DNA of 64,000 bases, from the NCBI GenBank assembly GCA_947579605.1, contig OX388307.1, positions 29,799,237 to 29,863,236 of the forward strand. The letters run 5' to 3'. The notes under the pieces are model-generated. The model was not told where the DNA came from, did not search any database, and was given only the letters and a program-made list of their open reading frames with translations. Shown here in pieces: positions 54,145 to 64,000 of this stretch; positions within the stretch are counted from its first letter, which is position 1, and each line of letters opens with the position of its first letter. This DNA comes from Athripsodes cinereus (taxonomy: Eukaryota > Arthropoda > Insecta > Trichoptera > Leptoceridae). A program made the translations under genes and the position numbers.

Positions 54145-54262
54145 TGGCCGGTTTCAATAACCTATCTATCCGTGACTATCGATTGAAATGTATGATTCAA
54201 AATATAGAACACAATAGATTTCAATCGACAGAAGCGGATAGATAGATTATTGAAACCGGCCA
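54145..54262. mobile_element. 118-bp foldback, TGGCCGGTTTC ends
   Basis: TGGCCGGTTTCAATAACCTA at the left and its inverted match at the right (TATTGAAACCGGCCA) bound arms of about 45 bp that share TATCTATCCG and CGATTGAAAT. The loop is short and AT-rich. The flanks read TTA and ATA, so no exact duplication. Confidence 0.82.
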
Positions 54263-57200
54263 ATAATGCACAGTCTTATTAAAGTACAATGTCTTTGTGC
54301 TAAAATTTCACGTGGAAATGGAATGTCAAAATATAAATATTATATGTTTCCATAGTAACCATACATGCCAAGTGGTTTCTGCAAATACGTAAATATATAA
54401 TATGCATATTTAGAAAACTTCGAATACTCATAATAATCTAAAAATCAAATGCATGCTGAGATCTATTTTTACATTAAACCATTTTCTCACTATTGATTCA
54501 CAAACTAATTTTATATTATTACTTAGTACATTTATGGAATACTTAAATCATTCGCAAACTAGTGAATGGCATCATGAATAAATACATAAAATAAAATAAT
54601 AATAATTGTACCAAAGCTTGTTTTAAAACATACATATGTATCCGAGATTCAAACATGTTGCGTGTATTCATATATCAGCTTATTTGAAATAGTAACATGA
54701 AAATAAGATAATACGTGCTGATTTTACTATGTACCTAAATATCAGGATATCAGTTAAGAACTATGTACTTACATTTGCAAATGATAATTCAAGTCTTAGT
54801 AATTCTCCATCACCGTTTTAATGTCACTAATCATCTAATCATCTGATAATCTGGAAAGTATAAAACATAAAGAATTTATTAATTTATTCTATCAGAAACA
54901 TTGTTTGCTTACTCACGCGTATTAAAATATTTTATTTTTAATAATTACTTTAGGAAAGGTTACGTTACAAAAAAAAATATGTCAAAAACAATATAATATA
55001 AATCAATCATTATAATATACTCACTCATTTTGATCATGTGAATAATATGTAGCTAATTTTTTTTTTCTTAACATTCGTAATGACTCTTTCGTCATTTTAA
55101 ATAATGAAAAAATTAAAATAAAACTATAAATCAGTGTATTTAGTATATTTCTGATTTAATACTAATACTCACAAAAATAACAAAATGTTGCTATGACAAC
55201 AATATTGACATCGGTGAATGTCATTCTGAGGAGTTCATACACAAAGTTACCTACATCAACTCTAGAACATTGAAACTAAGAAAACAGCATACCTAAATAA
55301 ATTTGGTGAATTCTTTGCAGAGTAGGTACCGGCAGCAATTTAGATCCCTGATACCGGATATATTTCTATGTATTTGTATTATTTTATCATAGTCTTTGTA
55401 AGGTATACGAACTGTAATTTAGTGTTAAGAGCATATTTTCTGTATTCATCTTTTAATAATTGGATATTAGCTGGCACTTTGCGTTTATCAAAAGCGTTAA
55501 GCAAAAAGAGAAATAGGCGGATATGCTGAGGTCAATCTACAGTTTTATTAAGTACACAAACAAGTTCACCAACATTAAATTAAAAATAAAAAAATACTAA
55601 TTTATTTGAATTAATTATATAAAACACTTATTTGCAGTGTTTAAACTGTGACTTTTTATTGATTAAAAGTCACAGTGGATATAATATAAATAAGTGATTT
55701 ATTTGTAAGTAATTCAACATGAATTTTCACCGAGAACCGTCGGTTGAAAATATCAACTTCACTGATTTATTTTACTTCATTCATAGTTAAATATTTGTGA
55801 AAAATGGATCGGTGTGCCTTTACTTGTGAACTCCTCATCTATAGTACTGAACACTCATTCTCGTATTCGTCGATTCGCATTTTGACAGACATGGAAATAA
55901 ATATTATTTAGGTATATTAAGTTATAATGTTTTTTTTTATGAAAAAAAAAACATTTATATAGGGATTACTTGATGACACATATAAAAATATGTTTCCTTG
56001 GTAAAAATCAAGTTATCTAGTGCTGTAATTATGTAGTTTCAAGCATAAAACCATCTCTATTTTTTAATAATTTTATATAAATAATTAGACGCAGATTCAA
56101 CAACGTGCCGACTCTTTGGCTCGGCTGGCCGAACTGACTCGAATTTTGAGTTCTACGGAAATTTTCATAAAAACTTTCCCGCAAGCGGAAAATTTAAAAT
56201 GAAAATTTCAAAATATAAATAACACATCACGCTATTATAATCATATGATAAATTATTCAATTAAATTTGTTTTAAATATGTTTTCCTTATTCGAACTTGA
56301 CGAACTAAAAATTATATTTTCTTATGTGCACGTCACAAATCCCATTTTTTTCGCATATTAAAAAAAATACGGCTAAATATTACCCAAATTTAAGAAAAAT
56401 AGGTTTTTTCTAAAGCATCCTTGGAGCTAAATTTACTTCATCATTTATGTAACCTCTAAGATGATTGTCTTAAAATACCTCTGCTAGTCGTGATGAAATT
56501 TCGGAAGGTGTTTTTCAATCGATAATTTCTACATGAATCTCTCGGTTATTTTTTTTATTATTATTAAAAATACATTAAAATATGTTCAAATTTTGATATT
56601 ATCAAAAACAAACAGTAAAAATATCATCTCGATCACGAAAATATTGCAATTAATTAATAATCAATGTTGAAAAATGGTTGCGTAAAATCATGTGACAATT
56701 TCGAGTTCCCTACCTATCAAGGGCTCGTAGTGAATTCAACTATAATCGATTGACACATCGCTCTATTGGAATTTGTTAATACTCGTATAAATGTAGCAAT
56801 TAAGAGTACCTACATGGGAGATGGAATAAGACTGAAATGGTACCACAAAATAAATAATCAACATGACGTAAACAAAATGAGATGCCGTCTTACAATGTCG
56901 AGTAAAATTTTATTAACAATAATTTAATGTACTATATTGAAAAAGGATTAAAAGATAAATTCGTGAAGCCATTATGTAATTTGGCTTTCTAGAATTTTTA
57001 CTCTTTTTGCTCTCTGAGAACTTTCCCAATTATTCTTAAAGCGAGTGTATTCATATTTCTAAGGCGTATAAAATAAGCAAACTTACTCTTAATTATTTCA
57101 TCGTGTAATTAAAAAGAAGAAAAAATAATTCTTTTAATGAAATCCTTCCATAGAATTAATCTTCATAAATTATCTTTCAAGATATTCGCAGAAAGAGTTG

Positions 57201-57389
57201 GGTGTATACAAAAACTAATTACGGTTTTTTTTATTAAACCCACAAGTGAAATCTTAAACAATTTCTTGGTAGAAGTTTCAAATTTGCATATTATATTTTC
57301 TTACCTTTTTATCAATTTAAACCTCCCAAATGTTATTTATTTATCTAAGTTGGCTGTGAATGAGATTTTATTCTTTACTCTATTCTATT
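54263..57389. other. AT-rich gene desert
   Basis: No gene found. A nested palindrome lies at 55625-55696 (inner arms ACTGTGACTTTT, outer arms CACTTATTT). GAGGAGTTCA at about 55230 and TGAACTCCTC at about 55828 form an isolated inverted pair. A GC-richer patch with CTTTGGCTCGGCTGGCCGAA is at about 56114. The frame at 57137-57442 has no recognised domain. Confidence 0.4.
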
Positions 57390-57740
57390 CCCTCACGCCA
57401 TATCCCAAGTGGGGTAGGCAGAGAGAACGGAACGCCTTATAAATCTGTCCTTAATACTTCTTTCGCTTCTTCTACAATCATACAATTTATTTCTCATGCA
57501 CGCATATCGATTTCTCTTACTCAATTCATGGTCGTCTTTGAGAATTTGATCTCCATGGTCAAACCATGTAGTTCTCGGATGCCCTCACTTCCTCAGACCC
57601 CTCCATTCAGACAAGTATATCCTCTTTGTCGTCATTCTTTCCTCCTCCATACGTTCCACATAACCATCTATCTCAATTTATTTACACGCATTCTATCCAC
57701 AACACTTTTATTGCATCCACTCATTCTTCTTTGAATGAGA
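57390..57740 (-). pseudogene. LINE C-terminus, YLSE type, decayed
   Basis: The minus strand gives a VERMEE-like start, then KRIYLSEWRG, RTTWFDHGDQILKDD and LSKRNRYACMRN. It is the same order as 47653-48066 with frame breaks. The 3' end CCTACCCCACTTGGGATATG, GCGTGAGGGAATAG is even closer to the end of family A than that of the copy at 48 kb. Confidence 0.8.
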
Positions 57741-59184
57741 TTTCTATGTACATTAAGGGTTAAATACTTCCTTACTTGTGTAGTTCATATGTCATTCATC
57801 CTCTTCGTGCAAATTCTTTTGTATTTTTATGATCGCTTGAAGAGCTCCTCTTCGACAAAACTTCTCACAATTTATTACAACCGTTAGTCTCCTCTAACCC
57901 ACTACAATCTCTCACAACTAAAATAGAACATTTTTACATTGTAACTAACAGTTGCTTATTACTACGCACCTGTTTGACTGATTAAAAACGTAATAATAAT
58001 GTTGAAGCATTGTACTATCTATCTTAAGAACAAATCCTCCACTTGTTAGGATCAGGACAATGATTTCTATGTTCAACTTTGTTTGGGTATTTATTGCTAT
58101 ATTGTTATTAATCCCTACATTTTACATATTAATAGGTGGACGTGACGATGCGATGTGACGTTTCTTAATGCGTATTCACGTATAATAAATATTTTCATAG
58201 ATATTTCAGGTTTTCTCCTGATATTATGCAAAAGAAGTAACAAAATATTTACCATTAAATTTTATTTGCGATAAATTTGGAATCGTGTACGGAGATCCCG
58301 AAAACCACCGAACATGGAACACCGTGAAAACCTAAAGAGAAATTTGGCATCCCCCATATTAGATTCTTTTCTTATGATACAAATTCCAGATCAACTTCCG
58401 TATGTCGTTGAACCAATTCGAATGAGATACTTTACTCTGTGTCTCGAAGGTAATTTCAGCAAATTTAAAAATAATTTATCGAACAAACCCAAAACAATCA
58501 AAACGAACACAAAAACATGTACAGACTATTTAAACATTTCCCCTTTATAAAGACAAGTCTTGTGTAAAGAAGGGTGTAAATTCACGTATAAAACGAGTAT
58601 CTATCTATGATATTTGTATGAATATGGAATAGATAGGTAGGTATATGTGATAATCATGAAATTTGTTCTAATATAAGGCATCATGTATGTACATACGTTG
58701 GATAATGAACTGAAAGTATTTGTTGGCATTTCTCAGGTATGTTGATATGTAGTTCATTAAGGACTTTTGTGAGGTGTTTGTTTAAAATTTTCTCGCTTGT
58801 TAGTCCCTTCACAACACTGAGATTCTAATGGTACAAAGCTAACTTGATCTTGAGGGCTTTGTCATTGAAGAACAAGAAGGCATTCTGGTTATATTATTAT
58901 GTATGTTAGCGAAATGAGGACGCAAGATTACAGTAATCAAACTCAGTATAAACATTTTTGAATTTTATATTTTTTAGTATTATGCTTTGTATAATGCTAG
59001 GAATAAATATATGGTAGCTACATATATCATCATTGTATGGAGAAAATTAATGTTTACTTACTTTAAATTTCGGTTCGGGACTTCAGACCTTGCCACTCTA
59101 GTATGCAGCGAAATATATCGCTTTGTCATTAGTCATTCTTATGTCATTCTCATCACATGCACTCTGAATCATGTTTATATATTT
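57741..59184. other. Unassigned stretch with small frames
   Basis: A 78-residue frame at 58314-58550 begins MEHRENLKRNLASPILDSFL; I do not recognise it and it has no domain motif. The rest is AT-rich. Confidence 0.35.
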
Positions 59185-59790
59185 CTCCACTCCTCCCTTT
59201 TCTCAGCCAGTCTCTTCAACTCCATATATGAGCCACAGCTCATGTCCGTCTTCAGTTGGTCCATATAGGCGTCTCTCGGTCGACCTCTGCCATTTGTGCC
59301 TTCGGTCCTGCCCTCTGCGATTGCGATGAGCAGTCCTGGGTGCCTGATGTTGTGGCCAATCCAATTAGCTTGTTAGCAGATTCTTTTGAGGAGTTGCCTT
59401 TTTTCGCCAACCCTGGTTAACACTTCTTCGTTTTCGACGTGTTCCGACCAATGAATCTTCAGCATGCGTCTATAGCACCACATTTCAAATGCCGCTAACC
59501 GTTCGCTTTCACTTTTGCTGATGGTCCACGTCTCACAGCCATAAAGCAGAGTGCTCCATACAAAGGCTTTAGTAAGGTTCTTCCTTACGCTTAAATCAAT
59601 ATTTGGGGATTCCAATATCTTCGATTTTTAGATTTTTTGTTAAAGGCAATCCTTGCCTGGTTTATTCTGCTCACAATTTCCGATTTGGAGCGTCCATCCT
59701 GGTTTATTCTGCTGCCCAAGTACACGAATTCTCTTACTTGTTTGATGCTCACTCCATTTATGCCAATGTTCGCAGTATTTATTGTACGGG
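59185..59790 (-). pseudogene. LINE C-terminus, WSEHVENEEVL family, copy 2
   Basis: In order: INGVSIKQVREFVYLGSRIN, QDGRSKSEIVSRINQARIAF, a frameshift, then IDLSVRKNLTKAFVWSTLLY, GCETWTISKSESERLAAFEM, WCYRRMLKIHWSEHVENEEV and, after a further break, the region matching GRGRPRDAYMDQLK of 15961-16445. YLGS-I and YGCETW are typical LINE motifs after the RT catalytic core. At least two frameshifts; a stop follows LLKRIC at 59373. Confidence 0.85.
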
Positions 59791-60184
59791 TACTGAATTA
59801 TACGGAGATAAATATAAATTTATTCGTAAGGTTCAAGAACATATAATTATTATGCATCATTAACGAGAATGGTATTTCATTTATGATAGTTTTATTCTCT
59901 AGATTTGTATTCGTTTTATTGTAATACCAAGGATATTTGTGTCAGAGTTCCGTGATGGATTGCACGAGTTATGGTAATTTATTTCACTGTAAATGTTTAT
60001 TTACCTATTTATATTTCTAACTAATTTATGAGATGAAATTGTTTACGATGATTTTGATAAAGAATTCTCTTTTATATTTTAGATATAAAATGAAACATTA
60101 CTCACTACTACTGTGTCAGTGCGAAAATTGTGGTAGAATAAAATACAAAGCACATTCTAAGCTCTCATTGAAACTAAAAATTCA
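59791..60184. other. Unassigned AT-rich stretch
   Basis: No gene or repeat recognised. Confidence 0.35.
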
Positions 60185-60300
60185 ACCATACCATCACGGC
60201 ATATCCAGGAAATCAGCTGTATGTTATAAATATGCAAGTAGTTTTCTCCATGCCTAGTGCCAGTGGCTCATCTCATTGCTAAATTTAAGATGTAAAATGT
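60185..60300 (-). repeat. Family A repeat, decayed
   Basis: Minus-strand: ACCATCACGGCATATCCAGG, CAGCTGTATG, ATATGCAAGTAGTTTTCTCC and TTTAAGATGTAAAATGTCTC follow the order of the 3' half and centre of family A. Confidence 0.6.
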
Positions 60301-60655
60301 CTCTATTTTCTAAAGAGCTGCCTGAAACAGACTTAGAAATTTCTTTATAAAAAGGGAATTAATAAAAAGAGCCATGAATTTATCAAAAATCTTAAGCAGA
60401 ATAAAATAACTTTATAAAATACATCGTCAAAATCAGAGTTAAAACATAAATGACTATTTCATTATTATTATTTATACAAATTTAAAACAACAATTTATAC
60501 TATTGTCAATCAACGTCAACTAATCTGATTTAAAATGTATTTTTTATACATATACACAGATACCAGTGTGACTGACTGATAGAGTGATCATAACTGTTAA
60601 GTATTTAAATTCAAGATGACCAAAGCTGTCTCAATTCTTCTGAGACAGTGTAGTA

Positions 60656-61580
60656 TTAACTCTTCTTCTTCTTTCTGTGCCGTGTCAGGTCCCCCCGACG
60701 TTGGCGATCACTCCGGTGAAAACCAATCCTGTCCTGTGTTGCTCTAAACAGGTCATCCACTGTCCTCATTCCGGTCCATTCTCTAATATTGCACAACCAA
60801 GACATCTGCTTTCTGCCAACTCCCCGTCTTCCTTCTATCTTCCCCTCCAATATAAGGCAGAGGAAACGGTACTTCTCTCCACGCAGCACGTGACCCAAAT
60901 ATGAGACCTTCATCACTTTGGTAATCGACAACAGTAGGGTTACTCTTGACAAAACTAAACACGATCTTAATCTAGTCTTGATCTTGATCATACGACGCAC
61001 GAAGGGACTATAGTCAAAAACATCGCGCTACCGCTAACGCGCGATCGGTTTGCGTGTATTTTTGGCCAATAGTCACTTCGTGCGTCGTATGATCAAGATC
61101 AAGACTAGATTAAGATCGTGTTTAGTTTTGTCGAGAGTAGCCCTGCAGCTCTCTCTTGGCTCCGGCTCTCCTAAGCATTTCGATGTTACTGACCCTTTTG
61201 GCCCAAGGTATACGAAGCATTCTTCGGTGTACCCACATTTCAAATGCTTCTAACCGATTCATTACGTTTACTTTCAGAGTCCATGTTTCACATCCGTATA
61301 ATAGAGCTGACCATATGTAAGCTTTTATCATTCTTTGTCGAAGTTTAAGATTCAAATTATCGTCACAGAAGAAGGGTCTCATTTTATTAAATGCAGCACG
61401 ATCAACTTCTATCCTGCATTTTACCTCTGTATCTGGGTCGAGTGTATTTGTTATGACACTGCCGAGGTATTTAAACTGGTCGACCATTTCGATATTTACT
61501 CCTTTAAGTCGTAGAGATGATCCAGAATAATCAAGTCTTCCAAACGACATCCACATGGTTTTAGTGACATTTATTGTCAC
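60656..61580 (-). pseudogene. LINE C-terminus with GAA tail, split by family D
   Basis: From 61580: NVTKTMWMSFGR, DQFKYLGSVITNTLDPDTEV, IKAYIWSALLYGCETWTLKV, RLEAFEMWVHRRMLRIPWAK and RRAGAKREL. The foldback at 60935-61145 interrupts here. The frame then resumes with VSYLGHVLRGEKYRFLCLIL, EGKIEGRRGVGRKQMSWLCN and a GAA-type tail (seen as CTTCTTCTTC at 60660). KYLGS, YGCETW, FEMW and YLGHVLRG are LINE landmarks. It is the longest LINE piece in the window and a longer relative of 40113-40380. Confidence 0.88.
60935..61145. mobile_element. Family D foldback, copy 3
   Basis: 211 bp, TAGGGTTACTCTTGACAAAA and its inverted partner. CAG lies on both sides (60932-60934 and 61146-61148). It splits the LINE at 60656-61580 between AKREL and VSYLGH, so the empty site can be predicted. 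Confidence 0.9.
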
Positions 61581-62740
61581 TAAAAGTATTAACTCTGGAT
61601 GTAAAAATTTCCAAAATAAAAACTTCGCTTTTCAGACACAAATCAACTTTGATGATGAAAATTTTCTGCAATAGCCAGTTCACTACGTAGCCGGAAAATA
61701 TTTTTTTTTCGCAATGTACCGTATCTTCTTCTTCTCCTTGCCATATTGTTTCTCACATGATGGTGAGGTCTGCCTGCTTTATGGTTTGTTTGATATGTGA
61801 TTCTGTTATTCTGGGTGACATCGTACACTCGCATGTCCTGCTTTACCACTTTCCGCAACCTACTTTCGGACCTTCTTCTTTAAAAACAAAATTGTATGTG
61901 AACGCTGCCATCTGAATGGAGAAGAGATATTACATTATATACTTGTATTTTTCGAAAATTAAATATAATGTTTTTAGTAAAAAGAAGTATCTTTGACAAT
62001 GCAACTGTTATCATAAACGTGTATTAATTGGGACAAATGATCATCTATTAATGATATTAAAAAAATGTATGAGAATTTGCTATGGTTGAAGCCAATACAC
62101 TGTTCTGACGATGGGAGATTAACACAAGGAAACCAAAGAACCACCACCCGATTAAATCGTCTTAATAGGTTTTCAATGAAAAAACTGGTAAATTGTGTAA
62201 AAATGTTAAAGTTTTAAGAATTTAAGCCAGTCTCTTTTTACTGAAAAAATCAACTTTGACTCTAGAGTAAATGATTTGTTTTTCAGTAAGCTTTTAATGA
62301 AATAATGAATAAAAAGTTCCACTTGAAGTTCTTCTCGAAAGTACCTACTGGTATTATTTATTTGTTCAGAGCCCCAATTTATATTTAATTTTTATTTTCT
62401 GAACTAAATTACTAACACGTGTAAGAAATCATTCAACAATACAAAAATAATTGTCGGTTTTATAATATAGCTTTATATATATATTTATTAAAAAAAGCGT
62501 AGATTCTTATTTATTTTAATTGGTTCGAAATAATTCCTGGAATTTGTTAATTTAAAATTTACTTATGCAAAATAATAATACCTGATTTACGTATACGAAA
62601 ACAATATTTGAAAATGGGACTTATGTATTTGAATATATATTATTATTTGGTGTACACGTGTGTAAAAAAATGCGTACTTTTGTAAGAAGATTCGCAGAAA
62701 ATATTAAATTTATGAAAGATAAGAGTTAATTTATTGTATT
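61581..62740. other. Unassigned AT-rich stretch
   Basis: The minus-strand frame at 61643-61858 (basic, RNNMARRRRRYGTLRKKN) may be LINE debris: it lies just upstream of the LINE at 60656-61580 on the same strand. No other feature. Confidence 0.35.
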
Positions 62741-63550
62741 TAGAGGGTAATTTTTCCGGGATTATTTTCGTTCCCGGGAAACGGGAAATTTCAAAATGAA
62801 TTTCCCGGGAATCCCGTGAAATTTTATAAAATATTTGAAGTTGTAAAAATTTTACGAAAAAGTTAAATAAATGTTGTTTTTGCAATTTAAAAAAGTTTAT
62901 ACTTAACTGAAATGATACTTCCTCAGCACGTGTGACCAAATTCTCCGAAAAAGCCATAAAATAATGTTTATCTATATTCTATAGTGTCCGAATATTAAGT
63001 TGTGGTATTTTGACTGTTTCAAAGAAAACATTTTTTTTTCTTTTCTCATATTGTTTTTACATCAATCAAGAATTAAAACCATACCATAGAAATAAAAAAA
63101 AAACAAATTGGTAAATTTATGGATTCCTTTAAAACTTGTATACCTATGAATATCAAATTGAGTAACTGTACTATCAGGCAGAAAGAAATACATGTCAGCA
63201 TTTTATGATTTCTCCACGTAAAATAAATAATCAATTTATTTTTGTTAGTCGATGTTGTTATTTTTTATTTTATTCTAATCATTTTTATTCATAAAGTGAT
63301 GAATGCTGATTTGATAAGTGCGTTATAATATGTTGATTATGAAATTTTATATTTATTACGACTATTAGAAACTATTACTATTACGTTACGGAAAAATTAC
63401 GATTCTACAGTTAACTGAACAAAAATCTCGGTATCGGTATGGCAATCTGCATGACTTATAATTTGTGTTATTTTCCCGGGAAACGGGAAACAAAAATTAA
63501 AGACTTTACCCAGGAATTCCCGGGCGGGAATACCCGGGAATAACCCTCTA
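62741..63550. mobile_element. Non-autonomous hAT element, CCCGGG-rich, copy 2
   Basis: 810 bp. TAGAGGGTAA and TTACCCTCTA-type ends (TAACCCTCTA at 63541), a perfect 8-bp duplication ATTGTATT at 62733-62740 and 63551-63558, and the same CCCGGGAA palindromes near both ends as in 4202-5083. GGTATCGGTATGGCAATCTG and CATGACT are shared with 4950-4980. The interior has diverged and is partly deleted. Confidence 0.93.
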
Positions 63551-63558
63551 ATTGTATT

Positions 63559-64000
63559 GTTGTCAAAGTAATGATGAAATATTTAAATATAATTATACTT
63601 TATTAAAAACGATTTTAATTAAAAAAATGACAATTTCATTACCATAGTTTGAAAACATTTTTTATTTTTAAACACTTTTCGAGCTAGATTTATTGTCCTT
63701 AATCCAAACGTAGTTAAATAAATCAAAACTATAGAATCAAAGTTTGTAGTAAATGTAAAAATAATATAAAAATTATGGAAAATCTAATCTGAAAAAGTGA
63801 GAAAGGCGTCGTATCGCATGCGAATTGGTTCTTGGCTGGCTTAAGTGTGATCACTTTCGGTGTACAAAACGAAATCAAATCCACCATTCTCTCTATGTCA
63901 CGATAGAATGTTCTACAAGTATTGAGAAACGTTTAATACAAACCTTAGACGACCGGTGTGGTGTTTATGTAATGTTTTGTCTTTGAGTCACGACGTCCCG
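63559..64000. other. Unassigned, GC-richer toward the end
   Basis: From about 63800 the sequence is less AT-rich (GGCGTCGTATCGCATGCGAA and onward) and could belong to another element or a gene beyond the window. No frame recognised. Confidence 0.3.

Noticed and set aside
58314..58550. 78-residue frame starting MEHRENLKRNL
   Set aside because: No recognisable motif, single short frame, no neighbouring exon signals.

Overview
The window looks like a stretch of nuclear DNA from an insect, most likely a moth or butterfly. It is very AT-rich, it is dotted with the TAGGTACCTA-type motifs common in Lepidoptera, and almost everything recognisable is transposon debris: 5'-truncated LINE tails, tRNA-derived SINEs, and short DNA transposons with inverted ends. 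I found no intact host gene, no rRNA or tRNA gene, no CRISPR array and no bacterial operon. Nearly all short open frames are chance frames in AT-rich DNA or fragments of transposon proteins.

Layout: 0-9 kb holds LINE C-termini, then a hAT transposase pseudogene (about 3.9-5.45 kb) split by an 882-bp non-autonomous hAT element, then a 324-bp hAT element at 7.9 kb. 9.8-10.35 kb carries a decayed THAP zinc-finger remnant. 11.5-17 kb holds foldbacks, a SINE, LINE tails and a 316-bp hAT MITE. 18.5-19.1 kb is a minisatellite. 21.5-24 kb has an 817-bp TA-flanked inverted-repeat element with a 212-bp foldback nested in it, and a LINE C-terminus. 25-32 kb is mostly decayed repeats and SINEs. 32.76-35.60 kb is the most interesting unit: a DNA transposon with both ends still visible, carrying a decayed transposase of an arthropod family I recognise but cannot place in a named superfamily. 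36-51 kb is dense nested LINE, SINE-like and MITE material. 51-60 kb is sparse. 60.6-63.6 kb has a LINE split by a third copy of the foldback and a second copy of the CCCGGG-rich hAT element.

The value of the window is in how the elements are nested. Perfect target-site duplications (8 bp for five hAT-type elements, TA for two elements, 10-12 bp for LINE-type insertions) define many boundaries to the base. The most abundant repeat ('family A', about 20 pieces in 64 kb) shares its last ~35 bp with the 3' end of a LINE whose C-terminus lies at 47.65-48.1 kb, which suggests a SINE-LINE partnership. A second set of LINE tails carries a 3' hairpin whose stem differs in sequence but stays paired between copies.

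LINE clade names below are from memory of protein motifs, not from a search. Boundaries without a target-site duplication are approximate.
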